Source: Myxococcales bacterium
GTDB taxonomy: Bacteria > Myxococcota_A > Polyangia > Fen-1088
NCBI GenBank assembly: GCA_022184915.1
Contig: JAGTJU010000002.1
Span: 124,001 to 188,000, forward strand
Direction of reading: 5' to 3'
Length of the DNA: 64,000 nt
In this document: in pieces, positions 25,771 to 37,662 of the stretch
How positions within the stretch are numbered: the stretch's first letter is position 1
Layout of the letters: each line of letters opens with the position of its first letter
Notes under the pieces: model-generated
Seen by the model: only the letters and a program-made list of their open reading frames with translations
Told to the model about the DNA's origin: nothing
Databases searched by the model: none
Position numbers and translations under genes: made by a program

Positions 25771-27381
25771 ATGTCTGGCCCGCTTGCCCTTCGCCCTTAC
25801 CAACGCGAAGCGATCGCCGCCGTGCTCGGCGCACGCCGGGACGGCGTGCGGCGGATGGTGGTGTGCTTGCCAACCGGTGCGGGCAAAACGGTGGTGTTTT
25901 CCGAGCTGGCCAAGCTGGCCCGGCGTCAGGTCTTGGTGCTGGCCCATCGCGAGGAACTCCTGGATCAGGCGCGGGCCAAGCTGGAGGCCGCCCTGGCTGG
26001 GCAACGGGTGGTGGCGATCGAACGGGGCGCTGCGCGGGCGCCCGCCGAAGCGAAGATTTTGGTTTGTTCTGTGCGTTCGCTGCACGAGGAGCGGCTCGCC
26101 CGTGTGCTGCGGGGACGCGACGTGGGGCTCGTGATTTACGACGAGTGCCACCACGCCGCGGCCGACGACAACCGGCGGGTGCTGCGACAACTGGGCGCCT
26201 TCGATCCTGCGTGGACGGGCACGCTGCTGGGCTTTACCGCTACCACGTCGCGGGGTGACGGCAAGGGGCTCGACGAGATCTTCGAGCGCATCGTCTACAC
26301 ACGCACGTTGCCCGAGATGATCGAGGACGGGTACTTGGCGCCTCTGCGCGGCTATCGCATCTCGACCTCCGCGGACCTGTCGCGTCTCGCGGCGACGGGG
26401 CTCGATTTTCGCGAAGACGAACTGGAGGCGGCGGTGGACATCGAAGAGCGCAACGCCCTCGTGGCGCGCTCCATCCAGGAGCTGGCACGGGATCGGCGCA
26501 CGCTCGCGTTCTGTGTCACCGTGAACCACGCCCGCAACCTCTGCCGCTCCTTGAACCTGCTGGGTGTGCCGGCGGGGCTCGTGCATGGCGCGATGGCCGC
26601 CGAGCCGCGCGCGCGGGCTTTGGCCGACTTTCGCGCCGGCCGGACGCAGGTGCTGACGAACGTGGCCGTTTTGACCGAAGGGTTCGACGACCCGGGGGTG
26701 TCCTGCGTGGCGATGGCCCGCCCCACCCGCTCGGAGGGGCTCTACGCCCAGTGCGTGGGGCGCGGCACGCGGCTTTTCCCCGGCAAGCAAGACTGCTTGA
26801 TTCTCGACTTCGTCGACGTGTCACAGCTCAGCCTGTGTACGTTGCCGTCGCTGTTCGGGGCGCCGAGGGATCTCGACCTGCAAGGCGGCGATGCGCGGGC
26901 GGCGTGGCGCGCCTGGCAGCAGATTGCGTTTGATCACCCTGGCTTCGAGCTGGAGGCCGGCGCCGTCACGCTGCCCGAGATTCAGGCGCGGGCCGCGGCC
27001 TTCGATCCGCTCACGCTGGAGGTGCACGAGGAAGTGCGGGCGATCTCCGTCAACGCCTGGTTTTCGTTGGGACGGTTCGGCCTGGGCCTGCATTTCGAAG
27101 AGGCCCCCGGCCGCGTCGCCGAGGTGGTCATCTTGAAGCGCCCCGGGCGGGGCAAGGTGTGGGAGATCATGATGAACGGCACGTTCCAGACGCGATCATC
27201 GCGGCTCGAGGACGCCGTGGCCGCGGTGGACTTCGAGATTGAGGCGGGGGGGCGGGCGGTGGCGGCGTCAGCCCTCCCCACCGCCCCCTGGCGGCAGCTC
27301 GGTGGCCTTGGTGAGCGGTTGCAAAAAGCTTTATGGGAGAGACTCCCCAGGTCGCCCTTCTCCGAAAAGAAAGGAAAATGA
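25771..27381 (+). CDS. RadD/YejH-like superfamily 2 helicase
   Basis: 536-residue SF2 ATPase likely acting on damaged DNA. Motifs in order: LRPYQREAI (Q-like), CLPTGAGKT (Walker A, about residue 35), VLVLAHREELLDQA (Ia), LVIYDECHHAAAD (DEAH-type motif II as DECH), LLGFTATTSRGDG (III), then domain 2 with RTLAFCVTVNHA (IV), VLTNVAVLTEGFDDP (V) and QCVGRGTRLFPGK (VI). The C-terminal 130 residues have no recognised fold. The order and size fit the RadD (YejH) group involved in double-strand-break repair in E. coli. Start ATG 25771 is used; in-frame ATGs at 25723 and 25735 are alternatives. Its stop overlaps the start of the next gene. Confidence 0.8.
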   Translation: MSGPLALRPYQREAIAAVLGARRDGVRRMVVCLPTGAGKTVVFSELAKLARRQVLVLAHREELLDQARAKLEAALAGQRVVAIERGAARAPAEAKILVCSVRSLHEERLARVLRGRDVGLVIYDECHHAAADDNRRVLRQLGAFDPAWTGTLLGFTATTSRGDGKGLDEIFERIVYTRTLPEMIEDGYLAPLRGYRISTSADLSRLAATGLDFREDELEAAVDIEERNALVARSIQELARDRRTLAFCVTVNHARNLCRSLNLLGVPAGLVHGAMAAEPRARALADFRAGRTQVLTNVAVLTEGFDDPGVSCVAMARPTRSEGLYAQCVGRGTRLFPGKQDCLILDFVDVSQLSLCTLPSLFGAPRDLDLQGGDARAAWRAWQQIAFDHPGFELEAGAVTLPEIQARAAAFDPLTLEVHEEVRAISVNAWFSLGRFGLGLHFEEAPGRVAEVVILKRPGRGKVWEIMMNGTFQTRSSRLEDAVAAVDFEIEAGGRAVAASALPTAPWRQLGGLGERLQKALWERLPRSPFSEKKGK

Positions 27382-28430
27382 TGTCCCTTGGAGTGGCCCT
27401 CATGGGCAGTGGTGCGATCAGTGACATTCACGTGCGGGCCGTCGCGGCGGTGGCGGGCCTCGAGCTCGTCTCCTTGTGGTCGCGCACCCCCGAGGCCGCC
27501 CTGCGGCGCGCCCGGGAGGCCGGGTGTCGTGCCGTACACGATGAGGCCGAGGTGTTCACCGACCCGCAGGTTGAGCTCGTGACCATCCTCACGAGCAGCG
27601 GCTCGCATGCGCGCCTGGCGCTAGCGGCGTTGCGCGCCGGCAAACACGTGCTCATCGAAAAGCCCATGGCCCTGTCGCTTGCCGACTGTGAAACGCTCAT
27701 TGCCGAGGCGAAGCGTTGCGAGCGCGTGCTGTCCGTGGTGTCGCAACGGCGCTTCGAGCCCCAGCACCTGGCCGCCAAGCGTGTGCTCGAGGCCGGTGCG
27801 CTCGGGAAGCTCTTGTGGGTCGAAGCCAAGTGTCCCTATTTTCGCACCCAGGCGTACTACGATTCGGCGTCCTGGCGGGGCACGTGGGCCGAGGACGGGG
27901 GCGCTTTGATGAACCAGGCCATCCACGCCGTAGACCTGCTCTTGTGGTTGGCGGGGCCGGCGGATTCGCTGGTGGCAGAGACCGCCACGCAGACCCACGA
28001 CATGGAAGCCGAGGATCTCGCGCTCGTGCTCGCGCGGCTGCGCTCAGGCGCGTTCGCCTCCGTGATGGCCTCGACCAGTATCTGCCCGGGTTTTCCTCCC
28101 ACGCTGGCCTTTCACGGTGAAAAAGGCAGTCTGTGCCTGGCGGGCACCCGCGTGACGGCCTGGCACGTGCCCGGCGTCGAAGCGCCTTTGCCCTGCGAGG
28201 AAGAGAGCGTGCGCCCCGACGGCGCGGCCCTGCCGAGCGCGCGCTACCACCAGGCGCAATACGAAGACCTGCGCGAAGCGCTGCGCGCGGGGCGCCCCCC
28301 CTTGGTGACGGCAGAGCAGGGCGCGGCGGCGGTGGCGTTCGTGGAGGCGGCCTACGAATCGAGCCGTCGAGGGGGGCGGGTGCATATGCCCCCTAGGTCG
28401 GATTCTGACGACGTGACTGGCGCTGCGTGA
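27378..28430 (+). CDS. Gfo/Idh/MocA-family NAD(P) oxidoreductase
   Basis: 350 residues. The ATG at 27378 overlaps the helicase stop (ATGA) with AAAGGAAA upstream, so the two genes are translationally coupled. The N-terminal Rossmann domain opens with VALMGSGAISDIHVRA. The family lysine is in GKHVLIEKPMALSL (about residue 95), followed by the dimer/substrate domain with QRRFEPQHLAAKRVLE, GALGKLLWVEAKCPYFR, WRGTWAEDGGALMNQAIHAVDLL and FHGEKGSL. This is the typical sugar/inositol-type dehydrogenase layout (LNQAIHxVD segment). The substrate is not identifiable, and the tie to a repair helicase is unexplained. Confidence 0.87.
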   Translation: MMSLGVALMGSGAISDIHVRAVAAVAGLELVSLWSRTPEAALRRAREAGCRAVHDEAEVFTDPQVELVTILTSSGSHARLALAALRAGKHVLIEKPMALSLADCETLIAEAKRCERVLSVVSQRRFEPQHLAAKRVLEAGALGKLLWVEAKCPYFRTQAYYDSASWRGTWAEDGGALMNQAIHAVDLLLWLAGPADSLVAETATQTHDMEAEDLALVLARLRSGAFASVMASTSICPGFPPTLAFHGEKGSLCLAGTRVTAWHVPGVEAPLPCEEESVRPDGAALPSARYHQAQYEDLREALRAGRPPLVTAEQGAAAVAFVEAAYESSRRGGRVHMPPRSDSDDVTGAA

Positions 28431-30848
<2,418 letters not shown>

Positions 30849-30954
30849 CGGGCGCGGGGGTGTGAGCTCGTGAGCCTAGGCGCGGGTGGCCCGAAGCCAC
30901 CCCGCCCTTGGCTCGTGCGCCGAAGCGCCCTTCAAGCACCGGGCCGCTGCCGAT

Positions 30955-31992
30955 TTACGTAACGAAGGTCCGGCGTTCGAGCACCTGATGAACGAAGCGC
31001 AGCTTTTCGAGGGCGGGCGGCGGCAAAATGAAGGGATACCAATCCGGGTGTCCCATGGAGCGGTTGAGGCTGTTGAGCGCAAAGGTCAGCGGGTACCAGG
31101 CGTTGACCAGGGCGCCGAAGCCGTCCGATGCCGGCACCGCGGGCGCAAGGCCGGGTGTCGCCGGCGCCTTGCCCGTGGGCCTTGGATGAAGCCTCATGCC
31201 GTAGGCGCGGGCTGTGTCGACGGTATCCACCATGTGAAGATAGTGGGCGTAAGTCTCGGCCCAGTCTTCCCAGGGATGCATCGACGCGTATGCGCTGACG
31301 TGACGTTCGTTCCAGTCTGATGGGGGGCCTTGTTCGTAGTGACGGGCGAGAGCTTCATCGTAGGGGTGCCTCTCGTCGCCGAACAGGGAACGAAACGCGT
31401 TCAGCGCTGCGGGCACAGGCTCGACAAGGCGTTCCCAGTAATGGTGGCCGATCTCGTGTCGTAAGTGTCCCAGCAAGGTGCGATACGGTTCGTTCAGATC
31501 CACCCGGACTTGCTCCCGAAACGGATCGTCGGCCTCGGCCACGTTCAAGGTCACCACACCGTGGGCATGGCCCGTCGTCACGGGTGCGCCCTCTTGGGGT
31601 AACAGGATCTCGAAGGCCACACCGTGCGGATCCTCCGAGAGCGGACTGACGGGCAACCTCAAGGCGAACAAGGTGTAAAGCAGTCGTCGTTTGGCCCGCT
31701 CGATCTTGGCCCAACCGAGGCGAGCGGCATCGTCGGTCAAAACGGGGATCGTGCGCGTCAAGCGGCAGCTGCGGCAGAGCGTGTGGTCCCGAGCCGCTTC
31801 CGTCACGTCGACGCCCCAATTGCATCCCGCTGCCTCGAAGTTGCTGCAGCGCCGCAGCTCGTGCCCCTTTGCCTCGAGGCCGCGCAAACGCACGCGTTCT
31901 GGATCGTAAACGAACGCGAGACCGCAGCGGGTGCACACCGTGTTCTCGAAGAAGGCAATCTGCCCACACGCCTCGCAGGTGAATAGACGCAT
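30955..31992 (-). CDS. Zinc-ribbon putative metallopeptidase
   Basis: 345-residue cytoplasmic protein. The N-terminus has a zinc ribbon (CEACG..CTRCG, residues 7-24) and a second Cys cluster (RRCSNFEAAGC..LCRSC). The catalytic site is LLGHLRHEIGHHYWE (HEXXH at about 179-183), with a downstream WEDWAETYAHYLHMVDT that supplies the third ligand and extends the active-site helix. This is the DUF2248-type putative zinc-binding metallopeptidase layout, including the final GHPDWYPFILPP segment. Substrate unknown. Convergent with the isocitrate dehydrogenase gene. Confidence 0.82.
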   Translation of the reverse strand: MRLFTCEACGQIAFFENTVCTRCGLAFVYDPERVRLRGLEAKGHELRRCSNFEAAGCNWGVDVTEAARDHTLCRSCRLTRTIPVLTDDAARLGWAKIERAKRRLLYTLFALRLPVSPLSEDPHGVAFEILLPQEGAPVTTGHAHGVVTLNVAEADDPFREQVRVDLNEPYRTLLGHLRHEIGHHYWERLVEPVPAALNAFRSLFGDERHPYDEALARHYEQGPPSDWNERHVSAYASMHPWEDWAETYAHYLHMVDTVDTARAYGMRLHPRPTGKAPATPGLAPAVPASDGFGALVNAWYPLTFALNSLNRSMGHPDWYPFILPPPALEKLRFVHQVLERRTFVT

Positions 31993-32061
31993 GTCCCGAT
32001 TGCTCCCCCGTCCAATCGTTGCAAAAAGCTGGCCGTGCGCCGTCTGCCTGCGCGGCGACGC

Positions 32062-33444
32062 TCAGATCATGCGCGACGGGCGCACCAACTCGTCGAACCG
32101 CTCGAGGGCGAGCGCCCCCGTGCGCTGCACGGCTTCGCGGAGCGTGATGCCCTCTGCAAGGGCCCGCTGCGCGAGGGCCGCGGCCTTGTCGTAGCCAATC
32201 TCGGGCGACAGGGCCGTGGCCAGCATCAACGACCGCTCGAGGTGCTCCGCGATCCGCGTTTCCTGGAGAGCGAGCCCGTCGACGCAGCGAAGACGAAAGG
32301 ACGTGGCCGCATCCGCGAGCAAGTCGCACGATTCCAAAAGAGCATAGGCCAGTACGGGCTTGGCGACGTTGAGCTGAAGAGAGCCGGAGGCCGCTGCGAT
32401 GAAGATGGTCGTGTGGTTGCCCGCCACCCGCGCGCAGACCATGAGGAGCGCTTCGATCTGCGATGGATTCACCTTGCCGGGCATGATGGAGCTGCCGGGT
32501 TCGTTGGCGGGCAGCGCGAGCTCTTGGAGGCCGCAACGCGGCCCCGAGGCCAAGAGCCGCAGATCGTTGCCGATCTTGGTGAGCGCTGCGGCCACGCCGG
32601 ACAGCGCACCCGAGACGGATACGAAGCCATCGTGACTCGAGAGTGCCTCGAATTTGTTGGGTGCCGATGTGAAGGTCAGGCCCGTGAACGTACTCAGCCG
32701 AAGGGCCATGCTCTCGCCCCATCCGGCGGGCGCATTTTGGCCCGTGCCCACGGCGGTGCCTCCGATGGCCAGTCGTCTCAAGAGCCGTGCGGCTCGCGCC
32801 ACCTCCTCACGCATGCTGCCCAGCTGGGCTGCCCAGCCGCTGGCCTCCTGCCCGGCGGTAAGCGGCGTGGCGTCCTGGCCGTGGGTGCGCCCGATCTTCA
32901 CCACACCTTGCCACGCCTGTGCGTGGCGCTCGAAGGCTTGCTCCAACGCATGCAGAGCGGGGAGCAGACGGGCTTCGATCTGGACCGTTGCGGCCATGTA
33001 GATCGCCGCCGAGAACACATCGTTCGAGGATTGCGCCAAGTTGACGTGATCGTTGGGATGAATGGGTGCTTTGTGACCGCGTTGACCTCCCAGGATCTCG
33101 CTGGCCCGGTTGGCGATTACCTCATTCACGTTCATGTTCGTGTGGGTGCCGCTGCCTGTTTGCCAGACCGAAAGCGGAAACTCGTCGTCGTGACGTCCAT
33201 CCAAGATCTCGTCGCACGCCCTTTGGATGCCTTCCGCCAGGTGCGGATCCAAGGCGCCGCGCGCGGCGTTCTCGAGCGCGGCGGCTTTTTTGATGAGCGT
33301 CAGCGCCGCCACGATCGGAAGCGGCATGCGGTGCCGACCGATGGGAAAATTCTCGAGCGAGCGCTGGGTCTGGGCACCCCAGAGCCTGTCGACGGAGACC
33401 TCGATCGAGCCGAGTGCATCGTGCTCCACGCGCGTGTTCTGCAT
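32062..33444 (-). CDS. fumC: Class II fumarate hydratase
   Basis: 460-residue fumarase C-type enzyme that interconverts fumarate and malate in the citric acid cycle, a homotetramer in known members. Family signatures are all present: RVEHDALGSIEVSVDRLWGAQTQRS, VWQTGSGTHTNMNVNEV, HPNDHVNLAQSSNDVFSAA, KIGRTHGQDATPLTAGQE, and the GSSIMPGKVNPSQ loop. The ATG at 33444 matches the family start. A much longer frame upstream lies over the divergent PLD gene and is non-coding. About 180 bp separate it from that gene. Confidence 0.93.
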   Translation of the reverse strand: MQNTRVEHDALGSIEVSVDRLWGAQTQRSLENFPIGRHRMPLPIVAALTLIKKAAALENAARGALDPHLAEGIQRACDEILDGRHDDEFPLSVWQTGSGTHTNMNVNEVIANRASEILGGQRGHKAPIHPNDHVNLAQSSNDVFSAAIYMAATVQIEARLLPALHALEQAFERHAQAWQGVVKIGRTHGQDATPLTAGQEASGWAAQLGSMREEVARAARLLRRLAIGGTAVGTGQNAPAGWGESMALRLSTFTGLTFTSAPNKFEALSSHDGFVSVSGALSGVAAALTKIGNDLRLLASGPRCGLQELALPANEPGSSIMPGKVNPSQIEALLMVCARVAGNHTTIFIAAASGSLQLNVAKPVLAYALLESCDLLADAATSFRLRCVDGLALQETRIAEHLERSLMLATALSPEIGYDKAAALAQRALAEGITLREAVQRTGALALERFDELVRPSRMI

Positions 33445-33621
33445 GGACGAGTCATACAACGCGCCGGGGGTTTGCGTCGGCACCCCGGCCTCCCGTCTTG
33501 AGTCACGTCTGTGAAACGTAAGTACCCTCCCGCAGGCGCACACACGTGTCCTGGAGGGATCATCCCTGGTTCGCGGCCTCTTCTCCTGCGTTGGCATGAA
33601 CTTTGATGAGTTGCGCCCGCA

Positions 33622-35772
33622 ATGACAGCTCCGGTCGCCATCGACGGGTCTGCACTTGCGTCGAACCCGTGCCTCCTGCGTCCGGGTGAGACCTGCTCGA
33701 GCGTGGCGGACGCCGAGCAGGTTTCGTTCCTCATTGATGCAGAGGACTTCGTGGCTGCGTTGCGCATGGTCTTTGCCCGCGCGCGCCACACCATCTACAT
33801 CGTGGGATGGGACGTCGACACCCGGACGCCGCTTCCGCCCGGCAAAGACGAGCCGGGCGCCAGAACGGAGACGCTGCTTGCGTTGTTGAACCGCTTGCTC
33901 GAGACCCGCCCGGAGCTGCGCGTGTACGTGTTGTCGTGGGATTTTGCGCTGCTCTACAGCCTCGAGCGGCAGGCGTTTCCCAGTTACCGCTTTGCGTGGC
34001 AGGGTCACGAGCGGCTCGCGTTCGCGCTGGAGGGCGCTTCGGCCACCTGGGCGTCTCATCACCAAAAGATCGTCGTGGTGGACGATGCGGTGGCCTTTGT
34101 CGGAGGGATCGATCTCACCGTCAGGCGATGGGACAGCTCCGCCCACGCCCCTCACGATTCCCGTCGTGTGGGGCCGGGGCGTAAGGCCTACGGACCCATG
34201 CATGACGTTGCGCTGGGGGTGGCGGGGCCTGTGGCCGAGAGGCTGGGCGCACTCTTTCGGCAGCGCTGGCACGACGCCACGGGGACCCGCCTGGCCGCCC
34301 CAGGCCCCTCATCGCTTCGCCTCCCACAAAGTGATCTCGAGGGCGTTCCCGTGGCCATCGCCCGTACCACGACGGTCGCCCACAGCCCGCCCGTCCGAGA
34401 GATCGAAACCCTGCTCGTCGAGGCGATAGGCCAAGCGGAGCGTTTCGTGCTGATCGAGAGCCAGTTCCTCACGTCGGCGGCCATCGGCCATGCGCTGGCC
34501 AAAAAGTTGAGCCAGGTTGCCGGGCCCGAGGTGCTGGCCATCCTGCCGCTGCGCGAGTCGGGTTGGCTCGAGCAGGAGTCGCTGGGCGTGCTCCGTGCGC
34601 GCCTGCTGGGCCGCCTCGCAGCCGCCGACACGCATGGCCGCCTTCGCGTGCTGTATCCGGAGGTTGGTCGCGGCCGCAGCGCGGTGCCGGTGTACGTGCA
34701 CTCGAAAGTCGTGGTGATCGACGATCGTTTCGTGAAGGTGGGCTCTGCCAACATGAGCAACCGTTCGATGGGCCTCGACACCGAATGCGATCTTGCCCTG
34801 GTGGCGGAGGGCCCCCGCGCAGCGGACATCTCACGCGCGATCCGGACCTTCCGGTCGCGCTTGCTGTCCGAACACCTCGGCTGTACCCTGGCGCAGTTCG
34901 AGGCAGAGTACGCCCACCGTGGTTGTCTGCGGGTGTGTCTGGATACCCTTTCCACAGGCTCCCGGGGCTTGCGGCCACTCGACTGGAAACGGGAGCCCGG
35001 GTTCGATTTTTCTTTCTACGATGGCCTCGTTTGTGATCCCGAGCGGCCGCTCGACGCCGAGGCGCTGCTGCGCATGATGATGCCCGAAGCCCATCGCTCG
35101 GGCGCGCGCCGCACGTTGCTGATCTACCTGGGACTTGCCGGCGTGGCCTTGGCCCTGGTGGCCGCGTTCGAGTTCACCTCGCTCGCCACGTGGTTTCACC
35201 CCGAAACCCTGGCGACCTCAGCCGCCTCGGCCCTCGAACACCCGGCAGGCATGGTGGGCGTGTTCATCGCCGCAGTGGTTGCTTTGTGTTTGTTCGCCCC
35301 GATCACCTTGCTGCTCACGGCGGGGGCGTTGCTTCTGCCACCCTGGACGGCCTTCGGGATGCTCTATACGGTCGCCATGACCTCGGCGGCGCTCTCGTTC
35401 TGGCTCGGGCGCTTCATGGGCTTGCCGTCGCTTGGCCGCCTGCTCTCGCGGGGTGCGGAGCGGCTCAGCCGACACCTGCAGCGGGGGGGCTTCATGGCCG
35501 TCCTGACGGCGCGTCTGCTTCCCGTGGGCAACTTCGGTGCGATCAACCTCATTGCGGGCGCCCTGCGGGTTCCGTTCGCGTCGTACATGATCGCAAACGT
35601 CGTGGGGCTCTTGCCGGGCCTCACCCTGATCTGTCTCGTCGGCGCGCGGGTGGTGGCCTGGTGGAAACATCCCACCGTCGTGAACCTGTCCATCGCCTTG
35701 CTCGTTCTGGCGGCGGTGGCCGGGTTACTCGCCGCCGCGAGATACCTCTTTCGGAAGCGGCGCGGGCGCTGA
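33622..35772 (+). CDS. Phospholipase D domain fused to VTT (SNARE-associated/DedA-like) membrane domain
   Basis: 716-residue two-part protein. The first about 500 residues are a PLD superfamily enzyme with two HKD motifs: SHHQKIVVVDD (about residue 144) and VHSKVVVIDD followed by GSANMSNRS (about 359). This implies phosphatidyl transfer or phosphodiesterase action, as in cardiolipin synthases. The last about 190 residues are a polytopic VTT domain (VFIAAVVALCLFAPITLLLTAGALL, FWLGRFMG, LLPVGNFGAINLIAGALRVPF), related to DedA/TVP38 lipid-scramblase-like proteins. Enzyme and lipid mover on one chain suggest membrane lipid remodelling, by inference. The stop overlaps the start of the EEP gene (TGATG). 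Confidence 0.88.
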   Translation: MTAPVAIDGSALASNPCLLRPGETCSSVADAEQVSFLIDAEDFVAALRMVFARARHTIYIVGWDVDTRTPLPPGKDEPGARTETLLALLNRLLETRPELRVYVLSWDFALLYSLERQAFPSYRFAWQGHERLAFALEGASATWASHHQKIVVVDDAVAFVGGIDLTVRRWDSSAHAPHDSRRVGPGRKAYGPMHDVALGVAGPVAERLGALFRQRWHDATGTRLAAPGPSSLRLPQSDLEGVPVAIARTTTVAHSPPVREIETLLVEAIGQAERFVLIESQFLTSAAIGHALAKKLSQVAGPEVLAILPLRESGWLEQESLGVLRARLLGRLAAADTHGRLRVLYPEVGRGRSAVPVYVHSKVVVIDDRFVKVGSANMSNRSMGLDTECDLALVAEGPRAADISRAIRTFRSRLLSEHLGCTLAQFEAEYAHRGCLRVCLDTLSTGSRGLRPLDWKREPGFDFSFYDGLVCDPERPLDAEALLRMMMPEAHRSGARRTLLIYLGLAGVALALVAAFEFTSLATWFHPETLATSAASALEHPAGMVGVFIAAVVALCLFAPITLLLTAGALLLPPWTAFGMLYTVAMTSAALSFWLGRFMGLPSLGRLLSRGAERLSRHLQRGGFMAVLTARLLPVGNFGAINLIAGALRVPFASYMIANVVGLLPGLTLICLVGARVVAWWKHPTVVNLSIALLVLAAVAGLLAAARYLFRKRRGR

Positions 35773-36506
35773 TGGCAGATGAAGCGCACGGCCTTCGGCC
35801 CCCGTTGCGCATCGTCAGTTACAACGTGCACGGCTGTCGGGGCACGGACGGTGTACATGACCCCGAGCGGATAGGCGCCGTCGTGGCAGCACTCGACGCC
35901 GACCTCGTCGGCCTTCAGGAGGTGAGCTCTCGCACCGAGCTCGACCGTGGCCCCTCGGATCTCGAGCGCGTCGCCCAGGTGGCGGGCCTGCACGTGTGTC
36001 CGGGGCCCGTTCGCCACAAGGTCACAGGGCCCTACGGAAACGCCTTGCTCAGCCGCTGGCCGGCCGAGGCGGTGCGTCGGGTGGACTTGAGCGTGGGACA
36101 CCACGAGCCCCGGGGGGCGCTGGACGTCGAGCTCGTCGCGTTGAGGCTCAAGGTCAGGGTGATCGTGACGCACCTTGGGCTATCGCCGGGGGAGCGCCGC
36201 TTGCAAGCGCGCAAGCTCGTTGCCTTCGTGACCGCGCACGATGGCTGGGCGGATCTGACGGTGCTCTTGGGCGATCTCAACGAGTGGTTCACGTGGGGCC
36301 GTTCGCTGCGTTGGCTACATCGCCAATTTGGACACTGTCCGGGCGTGGCCACGTTTCCGTCGATGATGCCTGCCCTGGCGCTCGACCGAATCTGGGCCAA
36401 GCCCCGCGAGGCGTTGACGGGGATCGCGCGCGCCTGGGACGCCCGCACCCGCCGCGCGTCCGACCACCTTCCCATCGTGGCCACCGTGGTGTGGCCCCGC
36501 CCGTGA
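35772..36506 (+). CDS. Endonuclease/exonuclease/phosphatase-family hydrolase
   Basis: 244-residue EEP-fold hydrolase. ATG 35772 overlaps the PLD-VTT stop by one base, so translation is coupled. Motifs: LRIVSYNVHGC (first metal strand), DLVGLQEV (catalytic Glu), VRVIVTHLGLSPGERRLQA, VLLGDLNEW (metal/catalytic Asp-Asn) and SDHLPIVATV (final Asp-His pair). Together these match metal-dependent phosphodiesterases of the DNase I/sphingomyelinase superfamily. Its place after a lipid enzyme suggests a phospholipid head-group substrate rather than DNA, but that is inference. Confidence 0.87.
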   Translation: MADEAHGLRPPLRIVSYNVHGCRGTDGVHDPERIGAVVAALDADLVGLQEVSSRTELDRGPSDLERVAQVAGLHVCPGPVRHKVTGPYGNALLSRWPAEAVRRVDLSVGHHEPRGALDVELVALRLKVRVIVTHLGLSPGERRLQARKLVAFVTAHDGWADLTVLLGDLNEWFTWGRSLRWLHRQFGHCPGVATFPSMMPALALDRIWAKPREALTGIARAWDARTRRASDHLPIVATVVWPRP

Positions 36507-36513
36507 AGTCGCG

Positions 36514-37662
36514 TCAGCGGCGGGCCGCGACAACGGCGCTATCGGTTTGCGCCTCGCTTGGTAGGTCGCCTGCACTGATCCGCTGCCACAAATCGAGCAT
36601 GGTCAGAAACGCGCTCAGGGCCAAGGGACCCAGCACGAGACCGATCGCCCCGAAGAGGGAGATGCTGCCAAGGATCGCAAAGAGCACCACGGCGCCGTGT
36701 GAGTGCGTATTGCCGCGGGCCAGATAGGGCCGCACGACGTTGTCGACCAGTCCCACGGCCACCATGGACCAGACTGCCAGAAAGACCGCTGCGTAGAGGT
36801 GTCCGGCCAGGGCCATGCCGGCGGCCACGGGGAGTGACACGATCGCCGTGCCGATGCCGGGAAAAAAGGACGTGAAGAAGGTGAGCAAGCCGAAGAACAG
36901 CGCCTGAGGGACTCCGGCTATCAGGTACCCCACGGTGGCGATGCTGGCTTGAATGATCGAGGTCAGGAGGTTGGCGCCGAGGATGGTGCGCGACGTCTCA
37001 CGGAACCTTTGCACGATGGCGCCGGTGCGGGTCGGGTGCAGGGGCAAAACCTGAACCATCCACCCTCGCAAGCGGGGGCCATCCATCAGCAAAAAATAGA
37101 GCGCGACGATCATGAGCACGAACTGCGTGAGCAGGGAGCCCATCACCGTGAGACCTCCCACGGCCTGTCGCGCAACAGACGCGGTCACGCCCTTGCTGGC
37201 CAAGGACGACAGCGTGGTGGGCAAGGTGGCGATGAACTCCTCGACGCGGGTACGGAGGGCCTCCGGGAGAGCCTCGACGAGGGACTGGTATCCCCGCTCG
37301 GCGATGAAGGTCTGGACCAGCGCGATCACCTCGTCGAACTGGGAGACGGCCATGGCGACCAGGCCCGCGATGGGCAGCAGGATGAGGATGTTGACGGCGA
37401 GGGTCACGACGGCCGCCGCGATCCAGCGCCGCCCGCGCAGGGCCTGGCAGATGCGCTCGTGAATGCCGGAAACCGCGGCCGCAAGGAGGCTCGCCATGAG
37501 CAGAGGTTTCCAGAACGGAAACAGTGTGGCGCCCCAGATCAGCATCGCCGCGAACAAACACCAAAACGCGAAGCGGCGGTTGGGCGGCGGCACGCCGGCG
37601 GCGGGCTGCGGGGAGGTCTCTCCCGCTGCTTGCGGGCTCTGACTCTTCACGGCGCGGCTCAT
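36514..37662 (-). CDS. AI-2E family (PerM/TqsA-like) membrane transporter
   Basis: 382-residue inner-membrane protein with about eight hydrophobic segments. It has the family's paired helices at the N-terminus (FAFWCLFAAMLIWGATLFP, LLMASLLAAAVSG), a long soluble stretch (AERGYQSLVEALPEALRTRVEEFI), then FVLMIVALYFLLMDGPRLRGW, the conserved GVPQALFFGLLTFFTSFFPGIGTAIVSLPVAA and DNVVRPYLARG. Members export small solutes or signals or act in ion homeostasis, and the substrate is unknown. Its ATG overlaps the TspO stop (ATGA), so the two are translated together. Confidence 0.88.
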   Translation of the reverse strand: MSRAVKSQSPQAAGETSPQPAAGVPPPNRRFAFWCLFAAMLIWGATLFPFWKPLLMASLLAAAVSGIHERICQALRGRRWIAAAVVTLAVNILILLPIAGLVAMAVSQFDEVIALVQTFIAERGYQSLVEALPEALRTRVEEFIATLPTTLSSLASKGVTASVARQAVGGLTVMGSLLTQFVLMIVALYFLLMDGPRLRGWMVQVLPLHPTRTGAIVQRFRETSRTILGANLLTSIIQASIATVGYLIAGVPQALFFGLLTFFTSFFPGIGTAIVSLPVAAGMALAGHLYAAVFLAVWSMVAVGLVDNVVRPYLARGNTHSHGAVVLFAILGSISLFGAIGLVLGPLALSAFLTMLDLWQRISAGDLPSEAQTDSAVVAARR

